Below are positions 21,170-32,816 of a DNA stretch of 64,000 nt, piece by piece (position 1 is the stretch's first letter; each line of letters begins with the position of its first letter). The stretch is from Viridothelium virens. Its lineage: Eukaryota > Ascomycota > Dothideomycetes > Trypetheliales > Trypetheliaceae. Made by a program: the position numbers and the translations under genes. The notes under the pieces were generated by a model that saw nothing but the letters and a program-made list of their open reading frames with translations, searched no databases and was not told the DNA's origin. The stretch lies in assembly GCA_010094025.1 (NCBI GenBank), contig ML991774.1, positions 498,821 through 562,820 on the forward strand. Direction: 5' to 3'.

Positions 21170-22320
21170 GACGACGGCAAAAAGACGAAAAGGTGAGGCA
21201 CGAGAGGGACAGCGTAAAGGTACCAGAATTCAGTGAGAGGGCTCTCCATATGTATACCTACTAGGAATTGGATGAACACCCAAAACAGATGCCATGATGA
21301 GCCGAGTGCTCGGACTTGGTGACCACGAGCTGATGAGGCTTAGAGCCCAAGAGGTGGATACGATGACCGACAGGATCCCCATACGGGACGAGGATGAGGC
21401 GACACCAGGTAGCAAGATCGGTGTTTTGCACGAGGCAGAAACATAGTGAAAGCCTGTTGAACGGTAAGCAATATTGGGGGATCGCCGCCGCGATGGATGT
21501 CCTGAAAGACACGAGTCAGAAGAGGCCCAATTACGAGCCGTCGCCCTTGTCTTCCCGTGCCGTAAATAGCAGAGCTTTTCGGAAAGAAGAGGTTATCCCC
21601 ACCGCAACTCAGTGTTTCGACGTGTTGCTTTGCTCGTTTTAGTCACGGCGGAGCGGCCTGTTAGGTTTGTCTTGGCCGCTGACTGCTCTCACACCCATTC
21701 ATAATTAAGTAGCACTTGGCGATGCGTGCACGTGGCTTTCCTCGTCTTCATCTGCATGCGCTAAAGCGGCGCAGAAGAGGCGCAGCCGCCATGTTGCCGT
21801 CGTTATTATTGCCCTCTCCTCCATTGATAGCTGTGGATTTTGCACTGTAGCACGATCAGAGTGAGCCAGGCCGTTGGCCGCTGTCAGCCCGAGAGACAGC
21901 AGAAGTTGCCACGCCGGTCAGGAAAAAACAATAGATCTTGAAAATTCAGAGCGGACAGGGCGAGGAGCGGAGTCGTGTCATCAGTGATGGAGAGTTTCTG
22001 CTGGACTCAATTGGTTGTTGGAGAACATACTAGGTATAGTTCGGAGGGCTCCCCTCACAAATGTCCGAATAGTCGGTGGAAACCTTTCACGGCTTCCTAC
22101 GCTGATCTCGCTATTTCTGACGAGGATCAAGATCGCTTGATATCGCGCCAGATAGCAGTCGGTGCTCACAGGGCTGATGGGCGCATCACGTCAAAATAAG
22201 GAAATGGCGATGTTAGCGTTTGCGTCTGAGATGCATAGCAGGTAAGATGGCAGATCATGCGGCGAATGGCTGACGGTCAAGGGTTTCATTAGCCTACCAG
22301 ATGCAGCGCTGGACTGGGCA

Positions 22321-22340
22321 GAATCCAGCTTTCTGGATTC
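22321..22340. repeat. Perfect short hairpin
   Basis: GAATCCAG and CTGGATTC are exact reverse complements separated by CTTT. It lies 22 bp before a tandem repeat. It could be a terminator-like structure or chance. Confidence 0.5.
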
Positions 22341-22362
22341 CGGAACAATTTCAATCAATGTA

Positions 22363-22398
22363 TACACTGTACGGTACACTGTACGGTACACCGTCACT
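22363..22398. repeat. Tandem repeat of TACACTGTACGG
   Basis: Two exact 12-bp units (22363-22374, 22375-22386) followed by a decayed third (TACACCGTCACT). Each unit contains the near-palindrome GTACGGTAC across its junction. Confidence 0.7.
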
Positions 22399-23794
22399 TG
22401 CCATTCGCAGCTCGGCCCGCCCACCGAGTGAGTCCGTCTGAGGCCGTCTGAGCTGTCACTCCGTCATCAAACCTACCATCCTTTCCGACGGCAAAGCAAT
22501 CTATCTCCTGTCTATCATCATTTTCTTGAGCTGGCTAGTCTGCATTAACTGATTTCGATTTATGGGGTGCCGCTCCAACAGGTTTGAGAATCGGTCACTG
22601 CCAATAGTGTACCTCAGCTAATTCAAGCCCGCTCCGTATCTTTATTGCCAAGGAGAAAACCAACTCACGCCCGTCTCCGCTTGTGTGTCCACGATGAAGC
22701 ATCGTTCAGCCTACTTCACCCGTCAGACTAATCGATGATGTTTGGGGCTTGAGATCAATAGACGGTATAAAGTTACCTAGAATCCTCTCGACAAAAATTT
22801 CCTCCCACGTGTTCCGCAATGCCTCCCTGACGATTATTACATATGTCGACCTGATACTGTAGGGCGGAAGTGACACAACCAAAGTTCGTATTGAACGCTA
22901 CGTACTGTATGGCCACCTGATTCTCAAATAAGCTCAGAACTCAATTTCAGCTTCACGTATGGCAGACATGATGATAACTTGGGTGCGAAAGGTGCGTTTT
23001 GCTTATTGTTGTCTCCATAGCTGCTCAGCAGTCGGCTGTTAACGCAAGCCACGAGCCAAGCTCGGCACGACACCGGTCTGATCTCCACCAACTGCCAAGA
23101 TACTGGTTGTCAAGATTCTATTGTTGTCGGTCTGTGTTTTACGCCTTCTTTCAATAGTCCTCTTCGGCGAGTAAATTTAAAACGCCATCTCACAGCTAAC
23201 TAGATACGAACATTAGCTTGTCAACTTGATGCCCTGGTGGACATGGCCGATAGCTTTTGTCTCTCTGACATAAGCATCTAGACCGCTGGCTCCCTCGTCG
23301 CCTGATAGTTAGCCAAAGTCTGGCAGTGTACTTAAGTCAATACATCCCATTTAGGACCACAGCCATGTTTCCAGGCTTCGAAGCAACTCTAGCCCGCAAC
23401 TCTGGGTCACTATCCCATTCCGAATAGTTGCAACAGAGCTGCATCTCATTCAGTTACCATTTATGGCCCTTCGCTTTGTATCCTGGTGGCGCTGATTGCT
23501 TCGGGTCGATGCGGCACTGTGTCTCTAGTCCACTGAACCGCGTACTGTCGAAAGTGCCTCGAATCTGCTCATCATTCTTCATGCTCTCGTTCTCATTTTT
23601 ATCCTGGCAAGCTAGAAGTTTGCTTGCAGATGCCGTAACGCAGCAGATCCCGGAAAGCGACACCTTCGTAACGTGAAAATGTTGACTTCTAAGCGAATAT
23701 AGCTACATTGACATTCCTAGTAAACGTCTAAACAAATCATAGTGCCAGGGCTATGGCACAGGGATAGTTCATCGCAACCAAATCAGAAAGATAA

Positions 23795-25642
23795 TCATAC
23801 GCTTTCCCTCGCTTCAACTGGTTTCGCCATCTCATCAACCTTATCCTTATCATCCTCTTCCAAGCTGAGCCGTCTAACGCTCGTCATCTCCCAGCTTTCG
23901 CCTTTTGAATGACCAATAATGCGGACCCGGTCAGACTCGTCGCGCGGCTCGTCCACGGCCGTAACAGCAGACTGTAGAGACTCATGTTTGTTATCCTGAG
24001 GAGGCAACCCCTCAGAATCGGGAGCGTTTGAGCTTGGTTGGCCCGTAGATCTCCTGATTACGCCTCGTTTCCTCCTGCTTACTAAAGCGATCAATGGCGA
24101 ACGGACAGTGTGTAGTCGCAGACCTCCAGCCACAAACGCAATGAGTGCAAGTATCAAAATCACGCCAATTGTCACGGCTGCGCCGATGACACCTGCAACA
24201 GCATTGGAGAGGCCACCACCACCAGCCGTACCATTCGACGCCAACGCATTGATGCCAAGGCAGAACAGAGTCTGCGCATCGCAGCGAGTGCACCAGTCAT
24301 ACGGACTCGCCACCGCCACGCCTCCCATCAACTCCTCAAAATCAGTCCACTTCATCTCCGTCTGATCTGGATCCCGGCCAAACAACGGATACTCCAGCAA
24401 CTCCTCGTCCCCAGGACCGAGCTGGTCCGAACCGTTGCGGAACAAGAATCGCACCCAGAGATCATCCGTGCTGGGAAAAGCAGACGACGAAGAGCCATCA
24501 TCTCCACCACTAGCGATGTCCTCCACGCTATACAGCTCCCACACCATCGCGGCGCCGTAGCCCGGGAGGCCCTGGAACGCCGGTGAGCGCGATGCGAGCT
24601 GCGAGACGGACGCGAAGCCGAGGAAAGGCTCGACGTCGCCGACGAAGACGCTGAGCCTCTGTGCGCCTCCGCCTTGGGTCGAGACGGTCTGCTGGAGGAT
24701 GTCGAGGACGGACATGGCGACTGTGGCGCCGGAGACGGAGAAGATAGGTTTCGGGGCGTTGGCGTCCTGGAATTGAGCTGCTGCATCGGGGCTGTTGAGC
24801 TCCCACAGCTGCTGGGAGGCGAGAGCGCGGAGCTGGACGAGGATGTTCTCGCCGTTGTAGGTTGTGGAGTTGGCCCAGGCGGCGACGGTGTGGTTGTGGT
24901 TGGCTTGGTACACGACGTAGTCGTAGATGGGGTAGGCGTTCGTATAGTCCCATTCTGAGGGATCGAGCACACCGTTGAGGACTTCGGATCCTACAGTGAG
25001 GTATAAGCCTTGGCTTGTATTCGTCTGCTCTGCGAATGCTGCGGAGGAGGTGTATGAGTTCAATGCTGATTGCCAAGCTGGGCAATTATTGTTGCCTGCC
25101 AGGATGATGGAGGTGGGATCGTCGTTGTTCGTCGACCCAATAGCGACATATTGGTAATTAGAGACGGGACTGGATGTGAAGGTATTGTTCGCTATAATGG
25201 AGGAAGGGTCGAGGAGTGCACTGCTACCGTTTGCGCTGAGTGGCGACGGTGGGTATAGGCCTTGTGCAAAGGCTTCCGCCGTAACAAGCATGACATTGTC
25301 TTCGTGAGCAAGGAAGAAAAGCTGTTCGTTGTCCAATGCTTCCGCTGAGAGTCCTGGAATTGGGGCTACATCTTGAACGGGAGAGGACGCGGTTGTATTA
25401 CCAGTGCTGGAGATATACCGTGATCGAAAGAAACTACCAGCACTATAAAGCTGCTGAGCTCCACTCGAAGTGAGCCTTGTTGAGTCAGTTCCCAGAAAGA
25501 AAGGCGTATGATCGCCAGTACGGATGAAGACTACAGATGCCAGAGTGGTTTCGTTGTACTGAACGACCTGGGCTTGTACAAGATGACGGCCATGAGAGAT
25601 GAAAAGGCAAAGCGCCGCAGCAATGGACTTCAGCCTCAGCAT
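23795..25642 (-). CDS. Histidine-phosphatase-fold membrane protein, altered active site
   Basis: Single exon. The start is set at 25642 because MLRLKSIAAALCLFISHG is a good signal peptide; the open frame continues 35 codons upstream without one. The product has 615 residues. The lumenal domain resembles fungal histidine acid phosphatases, but the catalytic RHGxRxP motif reads RTGDHTP, losing the nucleophilic His and the first-loop Arg. LTSSGAQQLYSAGSFFRSRYI follows as in the family. There are many N-glycosylation sites and a C-terminal Cys cluster (WCTRCDAQTLFC). A membrane span (about residues 481-510, VIGAAVTIGVILILALIAFV) and a charged cytoplasmic tail complete a type I layout. Probably not a phosphatase; a receptor-like or scaffold role is inference. 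Confidence 0.8.
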   Translation of the reverse strand: MLRLKSIAAALCLFISHGRHLVQAQVVQYNETTLASVVFIRTGDHTPFFLGTDSTRLTSSGAQQLYSAGSFFRSRYISSTGNTTASSPVQDVAPIPGLSAEALDNEQLFFLAHEDNVMLVTAEAFAQGLYPPSPLSANGSSALLDPSSIIANNTFTSSPVSNYQYVAIGSTNNDDPTSIILAGNNNCPAWQSALNSYTSSAAFAEQTNTSQGLYLTVGSEVLNGVLDPSEWDYTNAYPIYDYVVYQANHNHTVAAWANSTTYNGENILVQLRALASQQLWELNSPDAAAQFQDANAPKPIFSVSGATVAMSVLDILQQTVSTQGGGAQRLSVFVGDVEPFLGFASVSQLASRSPAFQGLPGYGAAMVWELYSVEDIASGGDDGSSSSAFPSTDDLWVRFLFRNGSDQLGPGDEELLEYPLFGRDPDQTEMKWTDFEELMGGVAVASPYDWCTRCDAQTLFCLGINALASNGTAGGGGLSNAVAGVIGAAVTIGVILILALIAFVAGGLRLHTVRSPLIALVSRRKRGVIRRSTGQPSSNAPDSEGLPPQDNKHESLQSAVTAVDEPRDESDRVRIIGHSKGESWEMTSVRRLSLEEDDKDKVDEMAKPVEARESV

Positions 25643-26265
25643 CGTAAATGTAGAGATCTTGGGGAAACTTTTAGAAAGACTGCAATCAAATGATTGCCAG
25701 CTTTGGTAAGCGCTACAAACCAAGGGATGCGAGCTTGGCCAGCTCAAACTTGATTGAGGTGCTGTAAAGGATCAGCTTCGAGCGAGAGCTCCTATGAACC
25801 TTGATGAGCACGTTCTTATCTGCATCTTGCGCGAACGCCCGATCTAGGTCCGCCACGAGGGCGCGACCCTTGAGCTAATTATCCGTGCCACCTTACATTG
25901 CCTTCTCTGGCAGGCACGCATTGCACGATAGGAAGCGGGGGTGCACGGAAGCACGCCCCGCCCCAGTTGATAATGATTCTTAGTGGGGCAGCCACCCGAC
26001 TGTCATGACACGATGAGCTCATTCACTCGGCTTTTTCTCAAGGCATCTCGATCGGATTCAAATTTCCAATCATATTATTTCGTCGGGCCAACCGTGTGAG
26101 TCAGCCAAGAATTGCGTTATCGCTGCAGGACTGGAACAGCCTGCTCTATCAGTAAAAAATGGCACTCAACAACAACTCCACCGGCCCGAAAGATCACAAT
26201 CGTCCACAAAATGCTTACACCAAGCAAGCCTTCCAAGCAGTTTAAGGAAAACAAGAATACAGCTT
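25643..26265. other. Intergenic region with GC-rich near-palindrome
   Basis: Upstream of the phosphatase-like gene and downstream of acl1. Contains the GC-rich element at 25935-25961. Otherwise nothing seen. Confidence 0.5.
25935..25961. promoter_or_regulatory. Possible CreA-type inverted sites
   Basis: GCGGGG at 25935-25940 and CCCCGC at 25956-25961 are oppositely oriented and fit the CreA/Mig1 consensus SYGGRG. They sit in a near-palindrome about 300 bp before the phosphatase-like start. Function is inference from the motif only. Confidence 0.35.
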
Positions 26266-28493
26266 TTACATAGTGACCTCCACACGTCCTTCTGAGCCGG
26301 GTGCACCGCTGCCGCCAGCAAGGTTCGGTAGGAGATAGGTAATGTCATCCCACGGATGTCGGTAAAGACCGGTCCGGAGTCGCTTCTGGTCGAGGAAGTG
26401 GGCAATGAGACCAATGCTGCGGCCGAGCACGAACAATCCGTTCAGGACACCCATCTTGAGGTAGTCTTCGGCCTCCTCAGCGCTGAAAGCGCCACAGTTG
26501 CGCAAAAGGTCAACAAAGCAAACAGCCACACACCCATCAACGTTCAGGATGAGGTTGTCCTTCTTCGAGGTTGTGACTGTTTCCACGGCTAGAGCGTAGT
26601 CGAGAAGGGGGCTGTTGACAAAGTTCTTCTTGACGAATTCCTTGACAAGCTCCACGCGAAGGTCAGGGTTATTTCTCGACTTGATCCTGTGGCCAATTCC
26701 GGGGACTTTCATAGTCAGTATTGATGACCCCCAATGTGCAGGTAGGAGACTTACTGAGTTTGTTTTCCTTCCTCATGTTATCGACGAAGTCACGAGGGCT
26801 GAGGCCCTTGTCGTATGCTCGAGTGAATTCTTCGGCCGCGCCGTCAAGAGCACCACCAAATCGAGAGCCAATGGTCAAAAGACCGCTTACAAGGGCGCTG
26901 ATCAAGTCTTTGCCTGCTCTGGTAGTAATGATGGTGTTCATTGCGCCAGAAACAGCTGGACCGTGATCGGCGGTCAACATCAAGACCATCTCTAAAAAGC
27001 GGCTGGCGTGGTCTGGCAGGCGGCGCCTGAACCACAAGAGCGACATGACACCGCCAATGCCAATGTTGTCCTTGAAAACATCGGAGATTGGCAATCCCGC
27101 ATAGAGCAATTCTTGACCACGATCGTCGGAAATGGTGGAGATGAAGGCGGCCGGCTTACGGATAAGACCAAGCTCCTGAGCCCAGGAGTAGTCGATGGGG
27201 ATCTTAGGCACTACTGGCTCCGCCTCTGGTTTAATTGTGCCGTCCTTGACAAGTTTCTGGTAGACTTGAGCGAGAACTTGGGGAAGCTCTTCGAAAGTGT
27301 TGGGCACAAAGATGCCAGCTTCCTTCATTGATTTGTTCTTCATTGCCGCGGTCTCAAGCTGGGAGTTGGCAAACGAGCCTGCATGGCCAAATTGCACTTC
27401 CGTCTTCAGCATGCCAGCTACAGTACCGATGGCCCAGGCCACAATAGGTTTGGTGATGCGGCCGGCCTTGACAGCCTCAATGACTCGGTATTCTTCAACA
27501 CCACCGACTTCTCCAAGCAACAAAAGGATCTTGATATTTGGATCTTCTTGGAAACGGAGCATGTGGTCAATAAAGGTAGTTCCAGGGTAGCGATCGCCTC
27601 CTATGGCAATACCCTCACAGACACCGTCGGTAGTGTTGGAAACGATGTTGTTCAACTCGTTGGACATACCGCCGGACTTAGAGACGTAGCCCACAGAACC
27701 CTTTCGGTAAAGCTTAGAGGCTACGATGTTGTCCATCATCCCACCAGTGTTGCCAATTTTGTATGCGCCTGGTTTGATGCCACCTACGGTGGCGGGACCG
27801 ATGATGGTAATTCCTTTCTTCTTGGCGACGAACAAGATTTCACGGGCGCGCTAGAACAATCAGAACGTGATACACTATAATAAAAGACAAGCAGGCTTAC
27901 TCTCTCAGGTACACCTTCGGCGATAATCGCGATTGATCGAATCTGGGGGTAGTTCATGAGCTCCATGGTAGATTGATAGACACTTCGAGATGAAGCAAAG
28001 TTGACGACAGTATCAACGTCATTGTGTTTAGCCATGGCTTTCTCCACAGACTGATAGACAGGGAGCAAGGTCTCGCTCGTACCCCAGTACCTAACAAGGA
28101 CAAACGTTAGGACTGTTCGAGGAGAGGATTGTTCAGCTGCATGCTTACATCTTGCTAACGAATTGGCCGCCGAATGTGTAAATGATACCGGCGACCGAGG
28201 GAGTTTTTCGCTTGCAGATGAAATCGAAGTCGAGCATGCCTTGCACAGCGCGAGGTTGGAGGCCGCTGTTGAAGGTATCAGCAGAGCTTCCAAAACTGGC
28301 AAGTGGGAAGGAGTACTGACTAGACGAAGCATCTCGTCTTGTTGTGGAAAAGAGTGTGTGCCGCGTGAGGACTCAGAGGTCGACTAGGAGCAGCAAATCG
28401 AGTGATGTTGTCGTTGGCAGACAGACCGGGCGCTCCATTGACCCCATTGGCAGGGGCTGAGGTGCCGTTGGTGACGGGGACGGCGGAAGGCAT
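26266..28493 (-). CDS. acl1: ATP-citrate lyase subunit 1 (acl1)
   Basis: Catalytic subunit of cytosolic ATP-citrate lyase, which cleaves citrate with CoA and ATP to acetyl-CoA and oxaloacetate. Five exons, 28321-28493, 28149-28265, 27901-28090, 26755-27850 and 26266-26705, give 671 residues, usual for ascomycete acl1. Introns are 49-58 nt and every join keeps phase. Seen: CoA-binding region ([32 protein letters not shown]), the GHAGSFA loop with the phosphorylated His near residue 316, and the citrate-synthase-like half ([48 protein letters not shown]). Transcribed away from acl2 across a 1333-bp shared region, the normal arrangement in Pezizomycotina. Confidence 0.97.
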
Positions 28494-29826
28494 AATGACA
28501 GCGGATTCAGGGGGATCGGGGCAGCGCAGAGTAACGTCAATTTCTATGAGTCGATATTAGCAAAACACTGTCTAAGAACGTGCGAAGAAGATCACAGCAT
28601 GAGGGAAACAGGTGTGAGTCGGGATGAGAAGACGTCGTGTGCGTGAAAAAAACTCCGTAAGCAGTAGACACGGAGATGTACTCACCCCAGGAACAAGGGC
28701 GGGTAGCCACACAATGTTCTGCAGATAGCTACTGCGATGATCTTTCAATCACTTCGCGTCTGGAATTTGAGATAGAGGAGCGATTGCAGTTGCAGGAGAA
28801 GAACGAAAACGTGGTTGGCGAAAGAGAAAGGTTCGCAGCTGGGAGCTTTCCGGGCGTCGGAATTCTGATGAGGACTGGCAAGCGCTAATCCCTTAGCGTC
28901 CGGGAGCCGTGAAGTTGGGGTCTCGGTGGGTCTCGCAGCCCATCCGATCCCTGCGCACTCGCTCTCACGGCCTGAGCTGCATAGCCGGCTCCCCAGGCTT
29001 GCAACCACCTCGTGCTTCTTTTTGTTTCGGATTCCGATCATTGACGGAGCACCGATAGCACTCTCTCCCCAGGTACACGCGCTCAACACCTGTTTCCAAT
29101 TGATTCTAGGCGTCATTTGAGTGATTCAGAGTGATTTTGTAGAGGGTAACGGGCCGGCCACCCCGGATCGCTGCCGTACGCGTTTCGAGCAGTTCCACGG
29201 TCTCACCGAACCTTCTGGTGGTTTACCGTGGTTGTGCGGTCATTGTACTACTTGATCTCCGCGCCTAGTCTGAAAGAGACTTAGTGCTCCCGCAGCAGCA
29301 ATTTTTGGCGGGCGGCGGCGCTCGGGCAGCACTGCGAAGCTCAGCAATCCTCACCAGCTCATTCTCAGCATTCTGCGCTCACCTTCATTCTGCTCCAACA
29401 AACCCACTTTGGTCCTCGATAATTGCCTTCACTTGGCTATTGCCGCTCCTCCTGCTTTGAGTCTTGTCTTCGTCACGACCTTCGGATTATACACCGGCGT
29501 TGCCAAATCCTCTCGACTCTCATCCCTTAGGTGCGTAAATCGTCAGGGTCTTTTCCGGGGTTCCGCCGGGCTGAGGCTCAATCATCCGACAGCTCTCGGA
29601 TTTTTTTTTTTCAATATTCCATCCGTATTCTCAATTCACCGACTTTAGCGCAATTAGCCTGCTGAGCTTCTCTTGTTGGCGCTCCTCGTTGTACCCCCTT
29701 GCTAGCAATCGTGCCCTTCTTATCCGAATCTTCTCTTTCCTCCGTAACTCAAACTCCGTCACCGCATTCGACTGACCTTGTCATCCACTCTCGCAGCTCT
29801 TATTCCAACCGACTAGAACCTTCAAC
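28494..29826. promoter_or_regulatory. Shared acl1/acl2 promoter region
   Basis: 1333 bp between divergent start codons. It has a GC-rich core (GGCGGGCGGCGGCG near 29308), a poly-T tract near 29601 and a CT-rich leader running up to the acl2 ATG. Long 5' UTRs on both sides are likely. Coordinated expression is expected because the subunits form one enzyme. Confidence 0.7.
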
Positions 29827-31757
29827 ATGTCCGCAAAGGCTATCCTGGAGGCTGATGGCAAGGCCATCTTGAACTACCACCTCACGCGAGCACCGGTCAT
29901 CAAACCCACACCTCTTCCCCCTCAAGCGACGCATAATCCTGCAGCACGACTCGCTTCATTGTACTTTCCGGAGGATGCGCCTGTTACAGCCGTGCTGGAC
30001 CAAGCCGAGGTGACTTACCCATGGCTCTTAGCCAGGGATGCAAAGTTCGTTGCAAAGCCCGACCAATTGATCAAGCGTAGGGGCAAGAGCGGTCTCTTGG
30101 CCTTGAACAAAACATGGCCGGAGGCGAGGGAATGGATTGAAGCCAGAGCTGGCAAGGTACAAAAGGTCGAGACTGTGGATGGCGTGCTGAGGCAGTTCCT
30201 GGTCGAGCCCTTCGTCCCACACCCTTCTGACACAGAGTATTATATCAACATCAACTCTGTCCGTGAGGTAAGATCTGAAAAAGCTTTGTTTCTTTTATCC
30301 GTTTCAGAAATCTTGCGGGATTTGTTGTTTTTTTCTCGCGTGTGGAGGAAAGTCGCATTTGTTTGGGTGTTCAAATAAAAAAGTGCGTCTCGGTCTTTTT
30401 AACAGGCCGAGCAAACGGCGGGCGAAAGGAAGAGCGATCGGACCCGCCCCCCAAACCCACCTTCCGGTGTTCCCACTCCTGGCCCAGACACCATCCCACC
30501 TTTCCTCCCTTTTGTTCATTCTTCCGGATCTATGCGGATCTACCCGCATGCATTACCCTAGTCGGCAATGATCCTTTGAGAAAAGTTCCACACAAGGTCA
30601 CGTGGCTAACGTAGATTACCTTAGGGCGACTGGATCCTGTTCACCCACGAGGGTGGTGTCGACGTTGGTGACGTTGATGCAAAGGCACAGAAGCTTCTGA
30701 TACCTGTGGATCTTGGAGAGTATCCATCAAATGATCAGATTGCCGCGACGCTACTCAAGAATGTACCGAAGGGTGTGCACAATGTTCTGGTCGATTTTAT
30801 CTCACGACTCTATGCTGTCTACGTCGACTGCCAATTCACGTAAGCTATCACCCCCGGTTTGCCATACGTCTACTAACACATCAATCAAGTTATCTGGAAA
30901 TCAATCCTCTTGTTGTCATTCCAAACAAGGAAGGCACTTCCGCCGAAGTTTACTTCCTTGACTTGGCCGCGAAGCTGGACCAGACCGCCGAGTTCGAGTG
31001 TGGTGTGAAATGGGCTATTGCCCGAAGTCCTGTTGCTCTTGGCATTCCTACCATTGCGTCCAAAGATTCCAAAGTCAATATTGACGCAGGCCCACCCATG
31101 GAATTCCCTGCCCCATTCGGTCGGGAAATGAGCAAAGAAGAGGCCTACATTGCCGACCTTGACGCCAAGACCGGTGCCTCTCTCAAGCTCACAATCCTCA
31201 ACCCAACTGGGCGCGTCTGGACCCTTGTCGCCGGTGGTGGTGCGTCGGTGGTTTACGCTGATGCCATCGCATCCGCTGGCTATGCAAGTGAATTAGCCAA
31301 TTACGGAGAATACTCTGGCGCCCCGACCGAGACGCAGACATTCCACTACGCCAAGACTGTTCTCGATCTCATGCTCAGAGCGCCTCTGCACCCAGAGGGC
31401 AAGGTCTTGTTCATTGGCGGTGGCATTGCCAACTTCACCAACGTAAGCCGAAGAGATCTTCCCACCCCTTCTATTCATTCTGTACGTTCTAACATGCACG
31501 GCCAGGTCGCTTCCACATTCAAAGGTGTCATCCGTGCGCTTCGCGAGGTTGCTCCCTTGCTCAGCGAGCACAAGGTCCAAATCTGGGTTCGTCGCGCTGG
31601 GCCCAACTACCAGGAAGGCCTCAAGAACATCAAGGCTGTTGGTCAAGAGCTGGGACTCAACATGCACGTCTACGGCCCCGAGATGCACGTCTCTGGTATC
31701 GTGCCATTGGCGTTGGTCCCGGGAAAGACGAGCGATGTGAAGGAGTTCAGCGGCTGA
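29827..31757 (+). CDS. acl2: ATP-citrate lyase subunit 2 (acl2)
   Basis: ATP-grasp and citrate-binding subunit of ATP-citrate lyase. Four exons, 29827-30267, 30625-30839, 30890-31442 and 31506-31757, give 486 residues, as expected. Seen: [33 protein letters not shown] (ATP-grasp), [60 protein letters not shown] and [12 protein letters not shown]. Intron 1 is 357 nt, several times longer than any other in the window; it contains a run of unremarkable GC-rich sequence. Intron 3 (63 nt) is a multiple of three without a stop, so its retention would add 21 residues in frame. Divergent from acl1. Confidence 0.97.
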
Positions 31758-32816
31758 TTGTGGAAATCCAGGTCTTGTCTTGACGATGATTGTTTTTGGG
31801 AAGCACCTGTAGATTCTAAAGGGAGTGTTGTCGGGGGTCCTTATTTTGGTTCAACATGGGAGCATTCCATCGCCCGGTGTGCTTTTTGATCTGTTTGAAA
31901 AGTCGGATAGATCATTCAAGGCCGGGTCATCTGGCGTTGTCCGTGTGTAACAAATAATAGAATATCAGAGAGTTTGTTTCCGTTATCTTATAGAATTGCA
32001 GAATGTGTTAGTGTGCCTCTGTTATCAGAAATCTCAATGAGGCCACGTAAAGCTTTGACATAGTACGGGTCTATGATCGATTTGAGCCCAATATTAAATC
32101 TTACTGAGTTTATAGTCTTACCAAATTGACTTTGACAGTTATTTGACATTATTCCAGTGGGCAACGAACCGTGTTTGTATCTTTATACGATCCACCCTCT
32201 TGGTGGTCCTTGGAAGAAGTAAACAGGAAGAGACTTGGCATGGGTTGTGCCGTGATTGACGACGAGCGTTTCAGATACCGATTAGATACTTTGATGCATT
32301 AATAGCTAGGTAGTGATTGGTTTAGCTCAAGATATATGTACTTTTGTGAGGGACGTCCACTATCTACTTGTATTGTGAAACCTGTATTTAGATAGTGTGA
32401 TGGTACTTGGTGGCTCCTCCGCTTGAGGGTTTGATCCTCTGGTCTCTAAGCTATAGAATTTGCCATTCGAATCTAACGGAGCCAAGGCCCACTCAAGTCC
32501 AAACCATCTTGCGAGGTCGCGTGCGCTTTCCCATCATTTGCAGTCATCAGATTCGCCATCAACTCTTCGTCTATCGAGACCAAAGGAAAATTACTACTGC
32601 TGGTCACCACCTCCGTAAGCTCGTCTCATAGGCGCTATCGCGGAGCTCTAAGCAGCTGTGTCCTCGTAAACCTTCCGTTCTGCACCAGCACATCGGCACT
32701 CGCTTGCAGCCGCTTCTTCCCGAGAGTCAAAGACCCTGAGCCCCATCCAGGCTTCCCTTTTGGTTCGTTTCATTAATTCCTTTTCCGTGCCGGCTTTAAT
32801 GGCCCAACCCAATACT
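31758..32816. other. Convergent intergenic region, no gene seen
   Basis: 1.06 kb between acl2 and the kelch gene. AT-rich first half. An ORF on the minus strand (32648-32941) overlaps the kelch C-terminus in another frame and is a shadow. Confidence 0.5.

Larger units (their letters stand above)
21170..23794. other. Gene-poor region with small repeats
   Basis: 2.6 kb with no supported gene. It holds a perfect 8-bp-arm hairpin (22321-22340) and a short tandem repeat (22363-22386), listed separately. The first 80 bp are probably the promoter and 5' UTR of the Thr-rich protein. Confidence 0.5.

Noticed and set aside
24352-25085. Long Arg/Pro/Ser-rich minus-strand ORFs
   Set aside because: Shadow frames of the phosphatase-like gene, caused by its GC-rich codons.
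32400-32445. tRNA-like B box (GGTTTGATCC)
   Set aside because: No cloverleaf or A box at proper spacing.
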